Assembly (NCBI GenBank): GCA_004791255.1
Contig: SRUQ01000002.1
Span: forward strand, 434,001-498,000
Reading direction: 5' to 3'
DNA: 64,000 nt
From: a bacterium M00.F.Ca.ET.205.01.1.1
Lineage (GTDB): Bacteria > Pseudomonadota > Alphaproteobacteria > Rhizobiales > Rhizobiaceae
Part shown: positions 17,192-26,003 of the stretch, piece by piece
How the letters are laid out: every line of letters starts with the position of its first letter
How positions within the stretch are numbered: the stretch's first letter is position 1
The notes under the pieces: model-generated
Told to the model about the DNA's origin: nothing
The model's database searches: none
The model's input: the letters and a program-made list of their open reading frames with translations, nothing else
Made by a program: the position numbers and the translations under genes

Positions 17192-17743
17192 ATGGTGCAA
17201 CAACATGACGACATGGAGCAAGCGAGTTCGGAGACGGTAGATTGCCAGGTACGCCACCTCTTCCGGCGGTACTCTTCGACAACCCGTCTCGCTGGCCTGC
17301 TCGACCTGCTGGATGGATCGGCCTATTTCGAAGAGCCGGCGACTTTTTGGTCAATTTTCCATCAAGTCTGGTCGAGCTGCGATGCCACGTGGGAACATGG
17401 AAGAAGGGCCATCCAGCAATTGGAGAGGGCTGGCCATTGTGGAGAGTTCCTAGGATGCGAGGATAAGAAATTCTATTCCGCCCTACCGGAGCAAGTGAAG
17501 GTCTATCGAGGCTGTTCGCGCGCCCGCGTCAAAGGAATGTCTTGGACAACAGACATGGCGGTGGCGGAAGATTTTGCGCAGGGTCATCGGGGGATACAAG
17601 TGCCCCGTCCCGTGCTGGCGAAGGCGGTCATTTACAAAGGTGACATCCTTACAGTTTCGTCGCATCGGGGAGAGGCAGAGGTGTTGCTCAACCCCAACGC
17701 GCTGGCAGGCCTCTCGGTACGCCCATTCGCCAAACGGGCTTAG
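17192..17743 (+). CDS. Putative ADP-ribosyltransferase-fold toxin
   Basis: 183 residues from ATG 17192, six bases after a GAGGGG ribosome-binding site. The C-terminal half has the R-S-E pattern of ART-fold enzymes: VKVYRGCSRARVKG (Arg106), MSWTTDMAVAEDFAQGH (Ser117-Trp118-Thr119), and YKGDILTVSSHRGEAEVLLN (E161-x-E163), followed by a strand and NPNALAG. In this fold Arg and Ser shape the NAD pocket and the last Glu is catalytic; an E-x-E pair is typical of Arg-targeting enzymes. The N-terminal 95 residues are unassigned. There is no signal peptide, so any target would be internal. The function is inferred from motif order only. Confidence 0.5.
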   Translation: MVQQHDDMEQASSETVDCQVRHLFRRYSSTTRLAGLLDLLDGSAYFEEPATFWSIFHQVWSSCDATWEHGRRAIQQLERAGHCGEFLGCEDKKFYSALPEQVKVYRGCSRARVKGMSWTTDMAVAEDFAQGHRGIQVPRPVLAKAVIYKGDILTVSSHRGEAEVLLNPNALAGLSVRPFAKRA

Positions 17744-17878
17744 GCCAATGCCGGCGGAGCGATCAAGTCATTGCGGCCCGCGAGCACGCAGACGGCCTCA
17801 GCAAGCAGCGTACATGATTGGCATTGAGCATGCGTGCGCGGGCGCCGTTTCTATGCATGCTTGAAATAGCTGCGAGCT

Positions 17879-20113
17879 TCAAATCTTGGACGCGAGCACT
17901 TCCACTGCCATCGTCCCAAGGTCCTCTCCAATTCTTGAATGCGCCCTCGCCCACAGCCGCCGTAACAGGGTTTCCGGCACCATCTCGTCGAATTTCGCTG
18001 TCCGAAGGTTCTCCACGAAACCCGCGATCGATTGAATGTCCGGCGGCCGCTCGACAACCTGTCGAAGGATTGCGGCAGCTTCATCGGGCATCGTCTCGAT
18101 GACCGTGACGCCGACGTCGAAAACCAAGCATTCCAGGCCCGCTGAAACCAGAGCGAAGGCCAAAGCCGAATTCGCGTCCGTGCCTTTCCACGTGAGGATA
18201 TGGGTGTCCTTGCCTGCCTGCAGGAATCGCGATTCATCCAGCCCCAACAGTTTGTAAGCCGCCCTTCCCTGCTCAAGGAAATCGGCCGCGGCCGAATCGA
18301 GATAGGCAGGGATTTCTATCGACGATAGGACTGCCCGCATCTCGGCCGCGAGCCGGTCGTGAATCGGTTCGTTCATAAGGGCATCGAATTTCGGGATCTT
18401 CCCGGATCGATGCCGTTCGACTTCGATCACTTTTCCCCGATCGTCCACTGCAATGATGCGCCACCGCTGGCCCGCGAACGAAATTACTGCGCCGACTCCC
18501 ACTGCATTGGAGATTGGGATCGTCCCCAGCGTGCGTCCTCCGGAGACCAGCCGCCATTCCTCATCCGTGGGGAAAATGGCATAGAAATCACGCGCGCTCG
18601 TGAGGCGTTCCCCGACCTCGCCAAGCATGATCGTCCCGTCTGACGCCTGCTCGATCAGCCTTTGTTCCGGCGAGGCCATCGCCCGGAGGAGTTCGACGTA
18701 GTCACTCTTGCCGAGTTCGGACAACGGCCCGGCGCCGCATAGCAATCGGAACAACCGGTCAGCACGCGCGCCACCTTCCTGGACAATCACTGAAAGCGTC
18801 TGGTGAAGCACCACCGTTGCGGTAGCGCTGTCCGTCGACGGGGGCTCGATGAACCGTTCAATCAGCAGACGGACTGAGGCGGTCGCCCGCACTGTCTCCA
18901 ACCTCAGCCGATCTAGAGGATCGGAATCCGCAGTAAGACTTCGCTCGCGCACATAGACCCGGAGAACGGCCGGGATGCCACGCCGGCGTCCGCTGCGCCC
19001 AAGCCTCTGGCGCAGCGACGCCAACGACCGCGGCGCACCAATCTGTGCCACCGATTTAACGGAGCCGATATCAATCCCGAGTTCGAGCGTCGTCGTCGCA
19101 ACGCCCGTCGTCGGAAGGTCGCCTTTCTTCAACCGACTCTCCAACTCCTCTCGAAGTTCTTTGGACAAACTACCGTGATGCGGGAAGAATTCGTTCGGCA
19201 CGCCAGCTTTGTCAGACCGAGTGCGGAGTCGGTCCGCCAATGCCTCGACACGTTTTCTCGAGCCAGCGAAAGCAAGGTTGTTGGACCCCCGCAAGTTCAC
19301 GAAGATATGGTCGGCAATCAGGTCCAGGGCGGTTGGCGGCCCTTCGTCGCTCTCAAGGCCATCAGCGTCTTCGACCTCCTCGGGATCGGCATACGCCCTG
19401 ACCTGAAGACGAAGCTCCGGTGAATCGGCTGTGGATTCCACGATTAGGACAGAGGAAGGGTTCTCAGGCCGGAGCCAGCGCGCGGCGACGGCAAGGTCGC
19501 CGATCGTCGCCGAGAGGCCGACACGCCGAGCGGGCTTCGCAGCCAAATCATCCAGCCGACGGAGAAGGCTCGCGAGGTGCAGCCCCCGAGGTCCGTTGAG
19601 GAAGGCATGCAATTCATCGATGACAATGAAGTCCAGCGAAGCCAACATGGCCTTCGCGTCGCCCGGACGACGGAGCAGCATTGCCTCAATGGATTCCGGA
19701 GTGATCAGGACGAGACCGCGCGGATCGCGCCTCGCTCGCTGCTTCGCGGACTGCGGAGCGTCTCCATGCCAGCGGACTACGTCGATCTCCATCCGCTCGC
19801 ATAGGTCATCGAGGCGGCGGAACTGATCGTTGATGAGGGCCTTCAGCGGGCTGACGTACAGGACTGAAAAGCCGCGTTCTTTCCGATTAGCAACCTTCGT
19901 GAGGATCGGCAGGAAAGCGGCTTCTGTCTTTCCGGCTGCAGTAGCGGCAGCGACCAGGATGTCGTTTTCGCCGTTCAAGATCGCGGCGATTGCCTTGTCC
20001 TGGACGTCACGCAGTTCCTCCCACTTCCGTTCCCAAATCCAGCGCCGGATCGTCTCATGAAGCTGGTCGAAGCCGGAACGTTCCTCAGAGCCTGATGCTG
20101 GCAAGGTTCTCAT
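17879..20113 (-). CDS. sngC: Shango defence system helicase SngC (Lhr-like DEAD/DEAH)
   Basis: 744 residues from ATG 20113, which overlaps the end of sngB by 29 bases. Helicase motifs in order: Q-type entry RDVQDKAIAAILNGEN, Walker A ATAAGKTEAAF, Ib region YVSPLKALINDQ, Walker B VIDELHAF, motif III LSATIGD, IVa FAGSRKRVEAL, motif VI QRLGRSGRR. This matches Lhr-like SF2 helicases. Together with a BrxD-like ATPase and a TerB protein in the order TerB-ATPase-helicase it matches Shango. The open frame extends upstream to 20623, but that part is out-of-frame sngB and is not counted. Its molecular target is not established. Confidence 0.82.
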   Translation of the reverse strand: MRTLPASGSEERSGFDQLHETIRRWIWERKWEELRDVQDKAIAAILNGENDILVAAATAAGKTEAAFLPILTKVANRKERGFSVLYVSPLKALINDQFRRLDDLCERMEIDVVRWHGDAPQSAKQRARRDPRGLVLITPESIEAMLLRRPGDAKAMLASLDFIVIDELHAFLNGPRGLHLASLLRRLDDLAAKPARRVGLSATIGDLAVAARWLRPENPSSVLIVESTADSPELRLQVRAYADPEEVEDADGLESDEGPPTALDLIADHIFVNLRGSNNLAFAGSRKRVEALADRLRTRSDKAGVPNEFFPHHGSLSKELREELESRLKKGDLPTTGVATTTLELGIDIGSVKSVAQIGAPRSLASLRQRLGRSGRRRGIPAVLRVYVRERSLTADSDPLDRLRLETVRATASVRLLIERFIEPPSTDSATATVVLHQTLSVIVQEGGARADRLFRLLCGAGPLSELGKSDYVELLRAMASPEQRLIEQASDGTIMLGEVGERLTSARDFYAIFPTDEEWRLVSGGRTLGTIPISNAVGVGAVISFAGQRWRIIAVDDRGKVIEVERHRSGKIPKFDALMNEPIHDRLAAEMRAVLSSIEIPAYLDSAAADFLEQGRAAYKLLGLDESRFLQAGKDTHILTWKGTDANSALAFALVSAGLECLVFDVGVTVIETMPDEAAAILRQVVERPPDIQSIAGFVENLRTAKFDEMVPETLLRRLWARAHSRIGEDLGTMAVEVLASKI

Positions 20114-21404
20114 CCCCGCCCTGGGCGCTGTCTTCGCTTTCTTCGGCTGATGGGTTCTCGACGTCGGGCGCGACGTCGACCCGCCCGAGAAGGCTTTCCC
20201 ATCCCGTTCCAGGGTTCTGATCAAGAATCGCCAAGAACTGGACAAACGCTTTGATCGTGTTGCGAGGCGTCCTGAAATAAGCCTCGCCGACGTGTTTGCT
20301 GCAATGTTCCATGAACGCGGGAAGCGCCTCATCCGGGACCAGATACTTCGCCGGATCGCCATGGGCGAACACAGACCGGATATTGGACAAGAGAATAAGC
20401 AGGTCCTCGGGCGTAAGGCTCTGCAAACGAAGCACAGGGCCGGACAGGTCGACGAGACCGTTCGTCGCGAAGGCGTTCTCCGCAAGGCGCGACTGTAGTG
20501 CAGCGTAACTGTAAAGGCCCCGGCGAGTGTCCATAAGGAATTCGGGGGTGCCACCGAACACGAAGCCGATGCCGCCGAAATTCCCCTGAAGGACGTCGTT
20601 GAGCATGCGCAGAATTTGCTCAAAGTTCTGGTTGCGCGCCTGCGCGCTCTGGAGCTTGTACAAGTTCACCATTTCATCGAAGACAACGAGCAGGCCAGCG
20701 TACCCGGCGAGCTTGACGAATGCCGCGAGCAATTTCAGCGCGTCATAAATGTCATTGTCATCGATGATGGTCCTGACGCCCAGCGCCTGCCTTGCTTCTG
20801 TCTTCGTTGAATACTCGCCGCGCAACCACCGTAGCGCTGATGTCTTGAGGACCTCGTCCCCCTCCTCGCTGCCTCGCCAGTAGGCTTTTAACACGGTCGC
20901 ATAGTCATAGCCGCCGACCTCCTCCTGAAGATGGGCTAGGCGTTCGTCTATGACGCGCTCGACAGGGACGCTTTTCCTTCCCGCTTCGTTCATGCAGTCA
21001 GTCACGAAACGCTCGACAACGCTCGGCAGCGCGCCTCCCTCGGGCTTCGTCCTGGTAGCCACGTTCCGGACAGCCTCGGCATAGAGTCCCCTCGCCTGGC
21101 CGGCGGACGCATGAATCCTGCGATCGGGCCCAAGGTCGGCATGGATGGTCACGCATTTCCGTTCGAGCGCTATCAAGCGCACGAGATTCAGGAAGAATGT
21201 CTTCCCCGCCCCGTACTCGCCGATGACGAATCGGATCGCCGCACCGCCATCTGACAGACGGTCAATATCCCGGACCAGGGCTCCCACTTCCGCAGCCCTT
21301 CCGACCTGCACGTGGCGAAGTCCCGTCTTTGGGACGACGCCGGCGGCAAGCGCCTGGAGGATGACGTCTCGGTCGCGCGACTTGATGGTCGTTCCTGTTG
21401 TCAT
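20085..21404 (-). CDS. sngB: Shango ATPase SngB (BrxD/DUF2791-type P-loop protein)
   Basis: 439 residues. Walker A GEYGAGKT at 62-69; Walker B LLVVFDEMVNLYKL; a sensor region near GFVFGGTPEFLMDTRRGLYS; and a C-terminal AAA lid. This is the DUF2791/BrxD group of STAND-like ATPases. Its start overlaps the sngA stop (21401-21404) and its end overlaps sngC, so the three are translationally coupled. An acidic tail (PSAEESEDSAQ) follows the ATPase core. BREX-type neighbours (PglZ, BrxC) are absent, which favours Shango over BREX. Confidence 0.85.
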   Translation of the reverse strand: MTTGTTIKSRDRDVILQALAAGVVPKTGLRHVQVGRAAEVGALVRDIDRLSDGGAAIRFVIGEYGAGKTFFLNLVRLIALERKCVTIHADLGPDRRIHASAGQARGLYAEAVRNVATRTKPEGGALPSVVERFVTDCMNEAGRKSVPVERVIDERLAHLQEEVGGYDYATVLKAYWRGSEEGDEVLKTSALRWLRGEYSTKTEARQALGVRTIIDDNDIYDALKLLAAFVKLAGYAGLLVVFDEMVNLYKLQSAQARNQNFEQILRMLNDVLQGNFGGIGFVFGGTPEFLMDTRRGLYSYAALQSRLAENAFATNGLVDLSGPVLRLQSLTPEDLLILLSNIRSVFAHGDPAKYLVPDEALPAFMEHCSKHVGEAYFRTPRNTIKAFVQFLAILDQNPGTGWESLLGRVDVAPDVENPSAEESEDSAQGGDENLASIRL

Positions 21405-23770
21405 CTTTCCGCTCCCGCCCCTTGCAGTTCTACCCGGACATGTTCAACGACCACAATGTGATCCTCTCCTTCGAGGATCGGTTCGTCGAACTTGTCGAAG
21501 CCCCATTCATTTATCGTTTCGATCGCGCCGTCCGGCAACAGCCGCAGTTTCCGCGCCACGTCTTCGAATGCGTCACGGCCTAGCTCTCCGGCTCCAAGAA
21601 GGCAGGAAAGCAGTTCGGAATGAGCCGCATCAAGTCCTTCAAACCTCGAGTCTCCTCGCGGGGTCGCCTCCATCGGGGCCGGAGGCGGAGAAAACGGCTC
21701 GTCTTCGACAAAGATGCCTGCGAGAAGTTGGGAAACCGCTGACGTCTCCGACTTTATCCGTTCGAGCCGCGCAACGTCGATCAGTATGCCGGATGCTTTG
21801 GCTGCCGAGGCTTCGAAGGGAATGGGAACACCGCCCGTCCGTATTTCCGGTGTGACGGCTATGGGCTCGTCCAGAACCACCGAACCGCGATGAAGCGCGG
21901 AATATAGATCCTCCACTGGATACCCAAGCGTTTTGTATAACCGCTCGAGAAACTTCACCTCGTCCGGAGCGGCATGCCCATCCGCGAGCACCGCCGACGT
22001 GGCCGATCTAATCGCGCTGTCGCGCGCCTCGGCTTTAACACTGCGCAACCTCTGCATAGCAGATTGCCGGGCGGGCGCATCCTTCAGCAGCGTGCTCGCA
22101 TAAGCCATCAGCCTGGCGCGCTCAATTCCGCCGAGGCCGGGAACAGACCGAATGTCGCTCTTGATCGATTCGAATTCACTAGTCTCGATCTTCCCGTCTG
22201 AAGCGGCCGCAAGCGCCGCGACTTCGACCATGGCCCTGGCAGAAGCGTAGCTTGGACCCTCGCTATCGACCGGCGCCCCGTCTTTCGCCTTAAACAGTAG
22301 GACATAACCGTCGGCGTCGAGATTCCGGGCTCCATATCTCCGATCTGGCTCCAACCCTACATCAAGTTTGTCCATGAAGGCTCCGACTTGATTGCAGAAC
22401 CCGGACGGAAGTTTGCCTTTCGGTGGGGTCTCCACTCCCAATGCCTTCGCCAGTTGACCTACTCTGACCCCCGCAATGTTGCGGCCTCCGAAAAGATGTT
22501 CGACGCGCTCGAGCACGGCGCTGCCCATTACCGAAGGTGACGTCAACAACTCCTTCGGCAACAGGAAGGCGGCCTCGATCGTGCCTTTCGCCTCTGGACT
22601 TTTCCCCAGCAGGCGGCTGTACGAGGCGAGTTCATCAGTGCACGCGTTTAGGAGATTCCGCAGGCCTTCGAGGGGTGCGGAAATCGCGGCGATGTCGGGG
22701 AGCGGCCCGGTCTCGCTGTCGGACAGGTCAAGCCTGCATTCGAAGCCGCCGCTCGCCGCATGATATTCGATCTTGAGCTTAGTTTTCGGCGGATTGACCT
22801 TCAGTCCTTGCGGATAGCGGGATGCGAACCGCATTTGCCAGAGCTCGGCTAGCTCGTCGAAACATCTCGTCGCAGGCGTTCGCGGATAAGTGTCGGGAAG
22901 TGACAAGACCCAGAGGAGTGCGTCCGTGCCGTCAAAGAAAGCCGCAGAAGCAAGTTTGCGCCCTAGATGGAGCCTGACGGACAACGGCATCTCGTATCCG
23001 TTCCTGAGATCGGGCGAGAGTGCCGGGCGGGAGATTTCCGGGCCCTTGACGAGCACCGCAACGTCAAGGAATTTCGACGCGTAGTTCTTGAACGAATGAT
23101 TTTCGCCGTGGAGGGCAAGGAGGCGCCTGACCTCCGCGATCAATACAGGCGTCTCGTCTTTGGCGGCGTCCACGAACAGGCGACGCTCAAGGCCGTAGAA
23201 AAACAAAAAGACATATCCTATGCCGATCCTCGGATCGTTCCTTCCGCCCGCAAGCCAGTCGAGATAAGTCCGCCTGGCGATCGGTGGAATGTTCGAATAT
23301 GACGGCCAATAAGGTAGGAGGCTGCCCGATAGATCGCTGCCCGACGGGGCGACCGTGCACGACGGATCCACGAGGCAATTGGTTCCGCGGTCCGAACTCG
23401 TTCCAGTGAAGGCTCCGCCGAGATAAAACATGCCAGCGTCGATGGTCATTCCGCCCACCCGCACGCTCTCGCCGGACGGAATCCATCGGGCGGGAGTCCT
23501 AATCGCAGAGAGCCTGTCGCTAATTGGCGCCGACGGCCCTGGCAAAGGCCGGTCCCATTGGTCTGGGCCTCCGGTGAATCTTGGATCGGGGTTAATTCGA
23601 GGATCGATCCACGGCTCTCTGGCTCGGGCCTGAGGTGGATCTTCGGCGAAGCTGCTACGCGTTGCGGCGAACTCGCGCAGCTGGGCTGGCTGAACGCTCC
23701 GTTCCTTATTCTTTACGGCGCGGTAGAAAAACCAGGCGACCAACGCCACGCCCGCAAGCACCCACCCCAT
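21401..23770 (-). CDS. sngA: Shango TerB-domain protein SngA, membrane-anchored
   Basis: 789 residues from ATG 23770. An N-terminal helix (GWVLAGVALVAWFFYRAVK) anchors it in the membrane. A TerB_N region follows (ARWIPSGESVRVGGMTIDAG to FLFFYGLERRLFVDAAKDE), then a long linker, a TerB-like domain near 560-680 (MVEVAALAAASDGKIETSEF) and a TerB_C region to the end. TerB folds are helical, metal-binding, and frequent in defence and stress islands. The frame opens further upstream (24067), but that part overlaps the divergent nuclease gene and has no protein character. A palindrome at 23804-23823 lies in its promoter. Confidence 0.82.
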   Translation of the reverse strand: MGWVLAGVALVAWFFYRAVKNKERSVQPAQLREFAATRSSFAEDPPQARAREPWIDPRINPDPRFTGGPDQWDRPLPGPSAPISDRLSAIRTPARWIPSGESVRVGGMTIDAGMFYLGGAFTGTSSDRGTNCLVDPSCTVAPSGSDLSGSLLPYWPSYSNIPPIARRTYLDWLAGGRNDPRIGIGYVFLFFYGLERRLFVDAAKDETPVLIAEVRRLLALHGENHSFKNYASKFLDVAVLVKGPEISRPALSPDLRNGYEMPLSVRLHLGRKLASAAFFDGTDALLWVLSLPDTYPRTPATRCFDELAELWQMRFASRYPQGLKVNPPKTKLKIEYHAASGGFECRLDLSDSETGPLPDIAAISAPLEGLRNLLNACTDELASYSRLLGKSPEAKGTIEAAFLLPKELLTSPSVMGSAVLERVEHLFGGRNIAGVRVGQLAKALGVETPPKGKLPSGFCNQVGAFMDKLDVGLEPDRRYGARNLDADGYVLLFKAKDGAPVDSEGPSYASARAMVEVAALAAASDGKIETSEFESIKSDIRSVPGLGGIERARLMAYASTLLKDAPARQSAMQRLRSVKAEARDSAIRSATSAVLADGHAAPDEVKFLERLYKTLGYPVEDLYSALHRGSVVLDEPIAVTPEIRTGGVPIPFEASAAKASGILIDVARLERIKSETSAVSQLLAGIFVEDEPFSPPPAPMEATPRGDSRFEGLDAAHSELLSCLLGAGELGRDAFEDVARKLRLLPDGAIETINEWGFDKFDEPILEGEDHIVVVEHVRVELQGAGAER

Positions 23771-23803
23771 CGTCGCCCCCGGCTTGCTTTGGATGTTCTT
23801 TCC

Positions 23804-23823
23804 CCGAATAATTGCATATTCGG
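23804..23823. promoter_or_regulatory. Palindrome in the sngA promoter
   Basis: CCGAATA-ATTGCA-TATTCGG: two 7-base arms with a 6-base spacer, starting 34 bases upstream of the sngA ATG in the 288-base divergent region shared with the nuclease gene. An operator for an unseen repressor is plausible. No regulator gene is evident nearby. Confidence 0.45.
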
Positions 23824-24058
23824 AAGCTCCGCGACAAATTCTTTGCCAGCCACTGAAGCATTTCCAGCGGTCGACGTCAGTGTCATTCGTGCCCGTTCGG
23901 CGATCCAAGCGTCTGGAGGCCTTGTGCCGCGGCAGGAACACCCTTAGTGGCATGAACTTAGCCGTGTTTTGACACGGACGGGTTAGCCGAGCTTTTCCCA
24001 CAGCATATGGCGAAAAGTGCGGTTTTGGCGCATTGTGGTCGGCGCATCGAGGGCGGCA

Positions 24059-24910
24059 ATGGACCATCGTGTCCGACTTAAGCGACGGCGCGAAGCAAGG
24101 TCGGCGACGCGACGTTCGCGACTGCTTTCAAAGGGAAGCGGACGTTGGACTGCGGCAGCTGCACTCGCTGTTGCTGGCATTGCGGGATATTCCGGGTGGA
24201 GCTTCGTCTCAAGAAATAGTCCGGAAATCATTTCTTACGCGCAGGGCAAAGCTTCCTCGGATCAAGAGGATTTGGTCGGCCGTGCTTCCGTCATCGACGG
24301 TGACACAATCGAAATCCATGGCAAGCGCATCCGCTTCAATGGCATCGACGCGCCCGAGTCGTCTCAAACCTGTACAGACGGGAATGGCAAGGCATACCTA
24401 TGCGGCGCAAAGGCCGCCGAGGCGGTGGACCAATTTCTGGCCGCTTCGTCTCCCACCCGATGCGTATTCGTCGCCCGTGACCGCTACAGCCGTTTCGTCG
24501 GGAACTGCTTCCGGGCGGACGGAGAAAGCGTTCAGGCTGCGCTCGTCAGGGATGGCTGGGCTCTTGACTGGCCGCGTTACAGCAAAGGCGCGTACGCCGA
24601 ACTGCAGGAAACAGCAAAGGCCGAAGGCAAAGGGATATGGATCGGCGCGTTTGAACGTCCGTGGGAATGGAGGGCGGATCGCCGGAATGGCAAGGCTGCA
24701 ACCGCGCCGATCGTACCGCTTGTCGGCGTCTCGTCCGATTCTGACGGATGCAACGTCAAAGGCAATATCAATTCGTCGGGCGAACACATCTATCACGTGC
24801 CCGGCCAGGAGCACTACGACAGGACCCAAATCACGCTGAGCAAGGGCGAGCGATGGTTTTGTTCGGAGGCCGAAGCACTGGCTGCAGGGTGGCGACCCGC
24901 CCTTCGCTGA
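24059..24910 (+). CDS. Membrane-anchored thermonuclease (SNase) with C-terminal sunset domain
   Basis: 283 residues from ATG 24059 (GAGG upstream). A basic N-terminus and one membrane helix (AAAALAVAGIAGYSGWSFV) are followed by an SNase fold: VGRASVIDGDTIEIHGKRIR, FNGIDAPESSQTC, CVFVARDRYSRFVGNCF and ALVRDGWALDWPRYS. Catalytic positions equivalent to Arg35, Glu43 and Arg87 appear as R in GKRIRF, E in APESSQ and R in RDRYSRF. The C-terminus (CNVKGNINSSGEHIYHVPGQ ... GERWFCSEAEALAAGWRP) matches the short sunset module often fused to SNases. With the helix N-terminal the catalytic part should be periplasmic if N-in. It runs divergently from sngA and convergently with the motor operon. Confidence 0.85.
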   Translation: MDHRVRLKRRREARSATRRSRLLSKGSGRWTAAAALAVAGIAGYSGWSFVSRNSPEIISYAQGKASSDQEDLVGRASVIDGDTIEIHGKRIRFNGIDAPESSQTCTDGNGKAYLCGAKAAEAVDQFLAASSPTRCVFVARDRYSRFVGNCFRADGESVQAALVRDGWALDWPRYSKGAYAELQETAKAEGKGIWIGAFERPWEWRADRRNGKAATAPIVPLVGVSSDSDGCNVKGNINSSGEHIYHVPGQEHYDRTQITLSKGERWFCSEAEALAAGWRPALR

Positions 24911-24944
24911 TCGTCGAAACCGTCTAACCCGTGCTGCAGTTGCC

Positions 24945-26003
24945 TCACTGAATCTTCGCGCCGATTTCCGTTGTCGAAGGCGAATTGCGTTTCCTGACCC
25001 GGATCTCTATCCGACGCCGCGATTTCACGTCACCTGCTTGGGTTCCGTTGGTCAGGGTGTCGTCGGGAAGGATCAGTTGGGCCCCCGACATGGGCAGAAT
25101 GGTAACCGCCTGGAGAGATGGTACGCTCTTCAGGACTTTGGCTACGGCAATCGCACGCGCTAACCCCAGACCCGCATTGTCCGCAGGGTGCAGCACGCCG
25201 ACGGGGGCAGTGCCGCCAAGTACGTCTTGAAGCTCGGCATCAAGGTTTGATCCAAGACGCGAGATCTTCTGCTCATCGGTGTGCCCGATGACCTCCACGA
25301 CGTCCACCGCATATTTCGCGGCGATGTCCGCAATCTGTCCAGCAGTGTTTTCTCGCAAGGCCGCGTCAAAGCTCGGGCTGAGTTCCGCGCTACCTGACTT
25401 GAAGAAGTATCCGTTCGTTTCGCTGAGGCTGATAATCGGCGGCCATTCGTGGGGCTTTGCGTTGCCTTCAGATTCCTTAGCCTTGCGGATTACCTCAAGA
25501 AGTTGCTCTTCCGGCGTCAGCTTCGAGGGTGAGACGACTACCTTGTCTCGGAGCACTTTGATCGCCGGGGCAAGCTTTTCGATGTCGTTGGCAGTCAGCC
25601 CGGAATCCCGGAGCCGTCCTGCCATGGGCACAACTTCTTCGAGAGTGAGACCGGTCTCCAATATCTGGTCCACCTTCGTTTTTGCGAGTTCCAGTTCCCG
25701 CCATTCCTTTTCGAGTTCGTCGCTACCAGCAACTGTCTTTCGGAAGACCTCGAGCTTTTCTTCGAGCAGAGCGTTGGAGGCCTCCTGCTTTTGAAGTTCA
25801 ACCTCGACCGCCAGCTTGTCCGCTTTGATGTGTTCGGACGTGGACCGCTCTCTCGCAATGATCGCACCCGCTGCCAACAAGAGGCAGAAGACGAGCAACA
25901 GCATGGACTCGGCCATGGTGAGACCGAGAATAAGGCCGCGGCCATAGCCTCTCTGCTCGCTTGAGACGGACGTTCCCTGAGTGCTCAACGACGGTTCCAC
26001 CAC
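24945..26003 (-). CDS. MotB/ZorB-like OmpA-domain membrane protein
   Basis: 352 residues. One membrane helix near 24-48 contains GLTMAESMLLLVFCLLLAAG; Glu32 sits where MotB and ZorB carry their proton-binding Asp. A coiled-coil/helical stretch (about 55-165) follows, then an OmpA-like peptidoglycan-binding domain (about 195-335) with GYFFKSGSAELSP, VVEVIGHTDEQKI and KSRRRIEIRVRK. The start is a GTG at 26003, inside the end of the upstream gene (19-base overlap), so translation is coupled to the MotA/ZorA-like channel gene. Expected role: stator subunit of an ion-driven membrane complex anchored to the cell wall. It is last in a four-gene operon and not part of a flagellar locus. Confidence 0.78.
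   Translation of the reverse strand: MVEPSLSTQGTSVSSEQRGYGRGLILGLTMAESMLLLVFCLLLAAGAIIARERSTSEHIKADKLAVEVELQKQEASNALLEEKLEVFRKTVAGSDELEKEWRELELAKTKVDQILETGLTLEEVVPMAGRLRDSGLTANDIEKLAPAIKVLRDKVVVSPSKLTPEEQLLEVIRKAKESEGNAKPHEWPPIISLSETNGYFFKSGSAELSPSFDAALRENTAGQIADIAAKYAVDVVEVIGHTDEQKISRLGSNLDAELQDVLGGTAPVGVLHPADNAGLGLARAIAVAKVLKSVPSLQAVTILPMSGAQLILPDDTLTNGTQAGDVKSRRRIEIRVRKRNSPSTTEIGAKIQ

Noticed and set aside
9190..20113. DISARM (methyltransferase plus helicase)
   Set aside because: No DUF1998 protein (DrmB), DrmA or PLD nuclease is present; the helicase belongs to the Shango operon.
20113..20623. N-terminal extension of SngC
   Set aside because: These 170 codons lie out of frame over sngB and show no protein character; the real start at 20113 gives the usual overlap.
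17879..21404. BREX system (BrxD plus BrxHI-like helicase)
   Set aside because: PglZ, BrxC and PglX are absent and the first gene encodes a TerB protein, which fits Shango.
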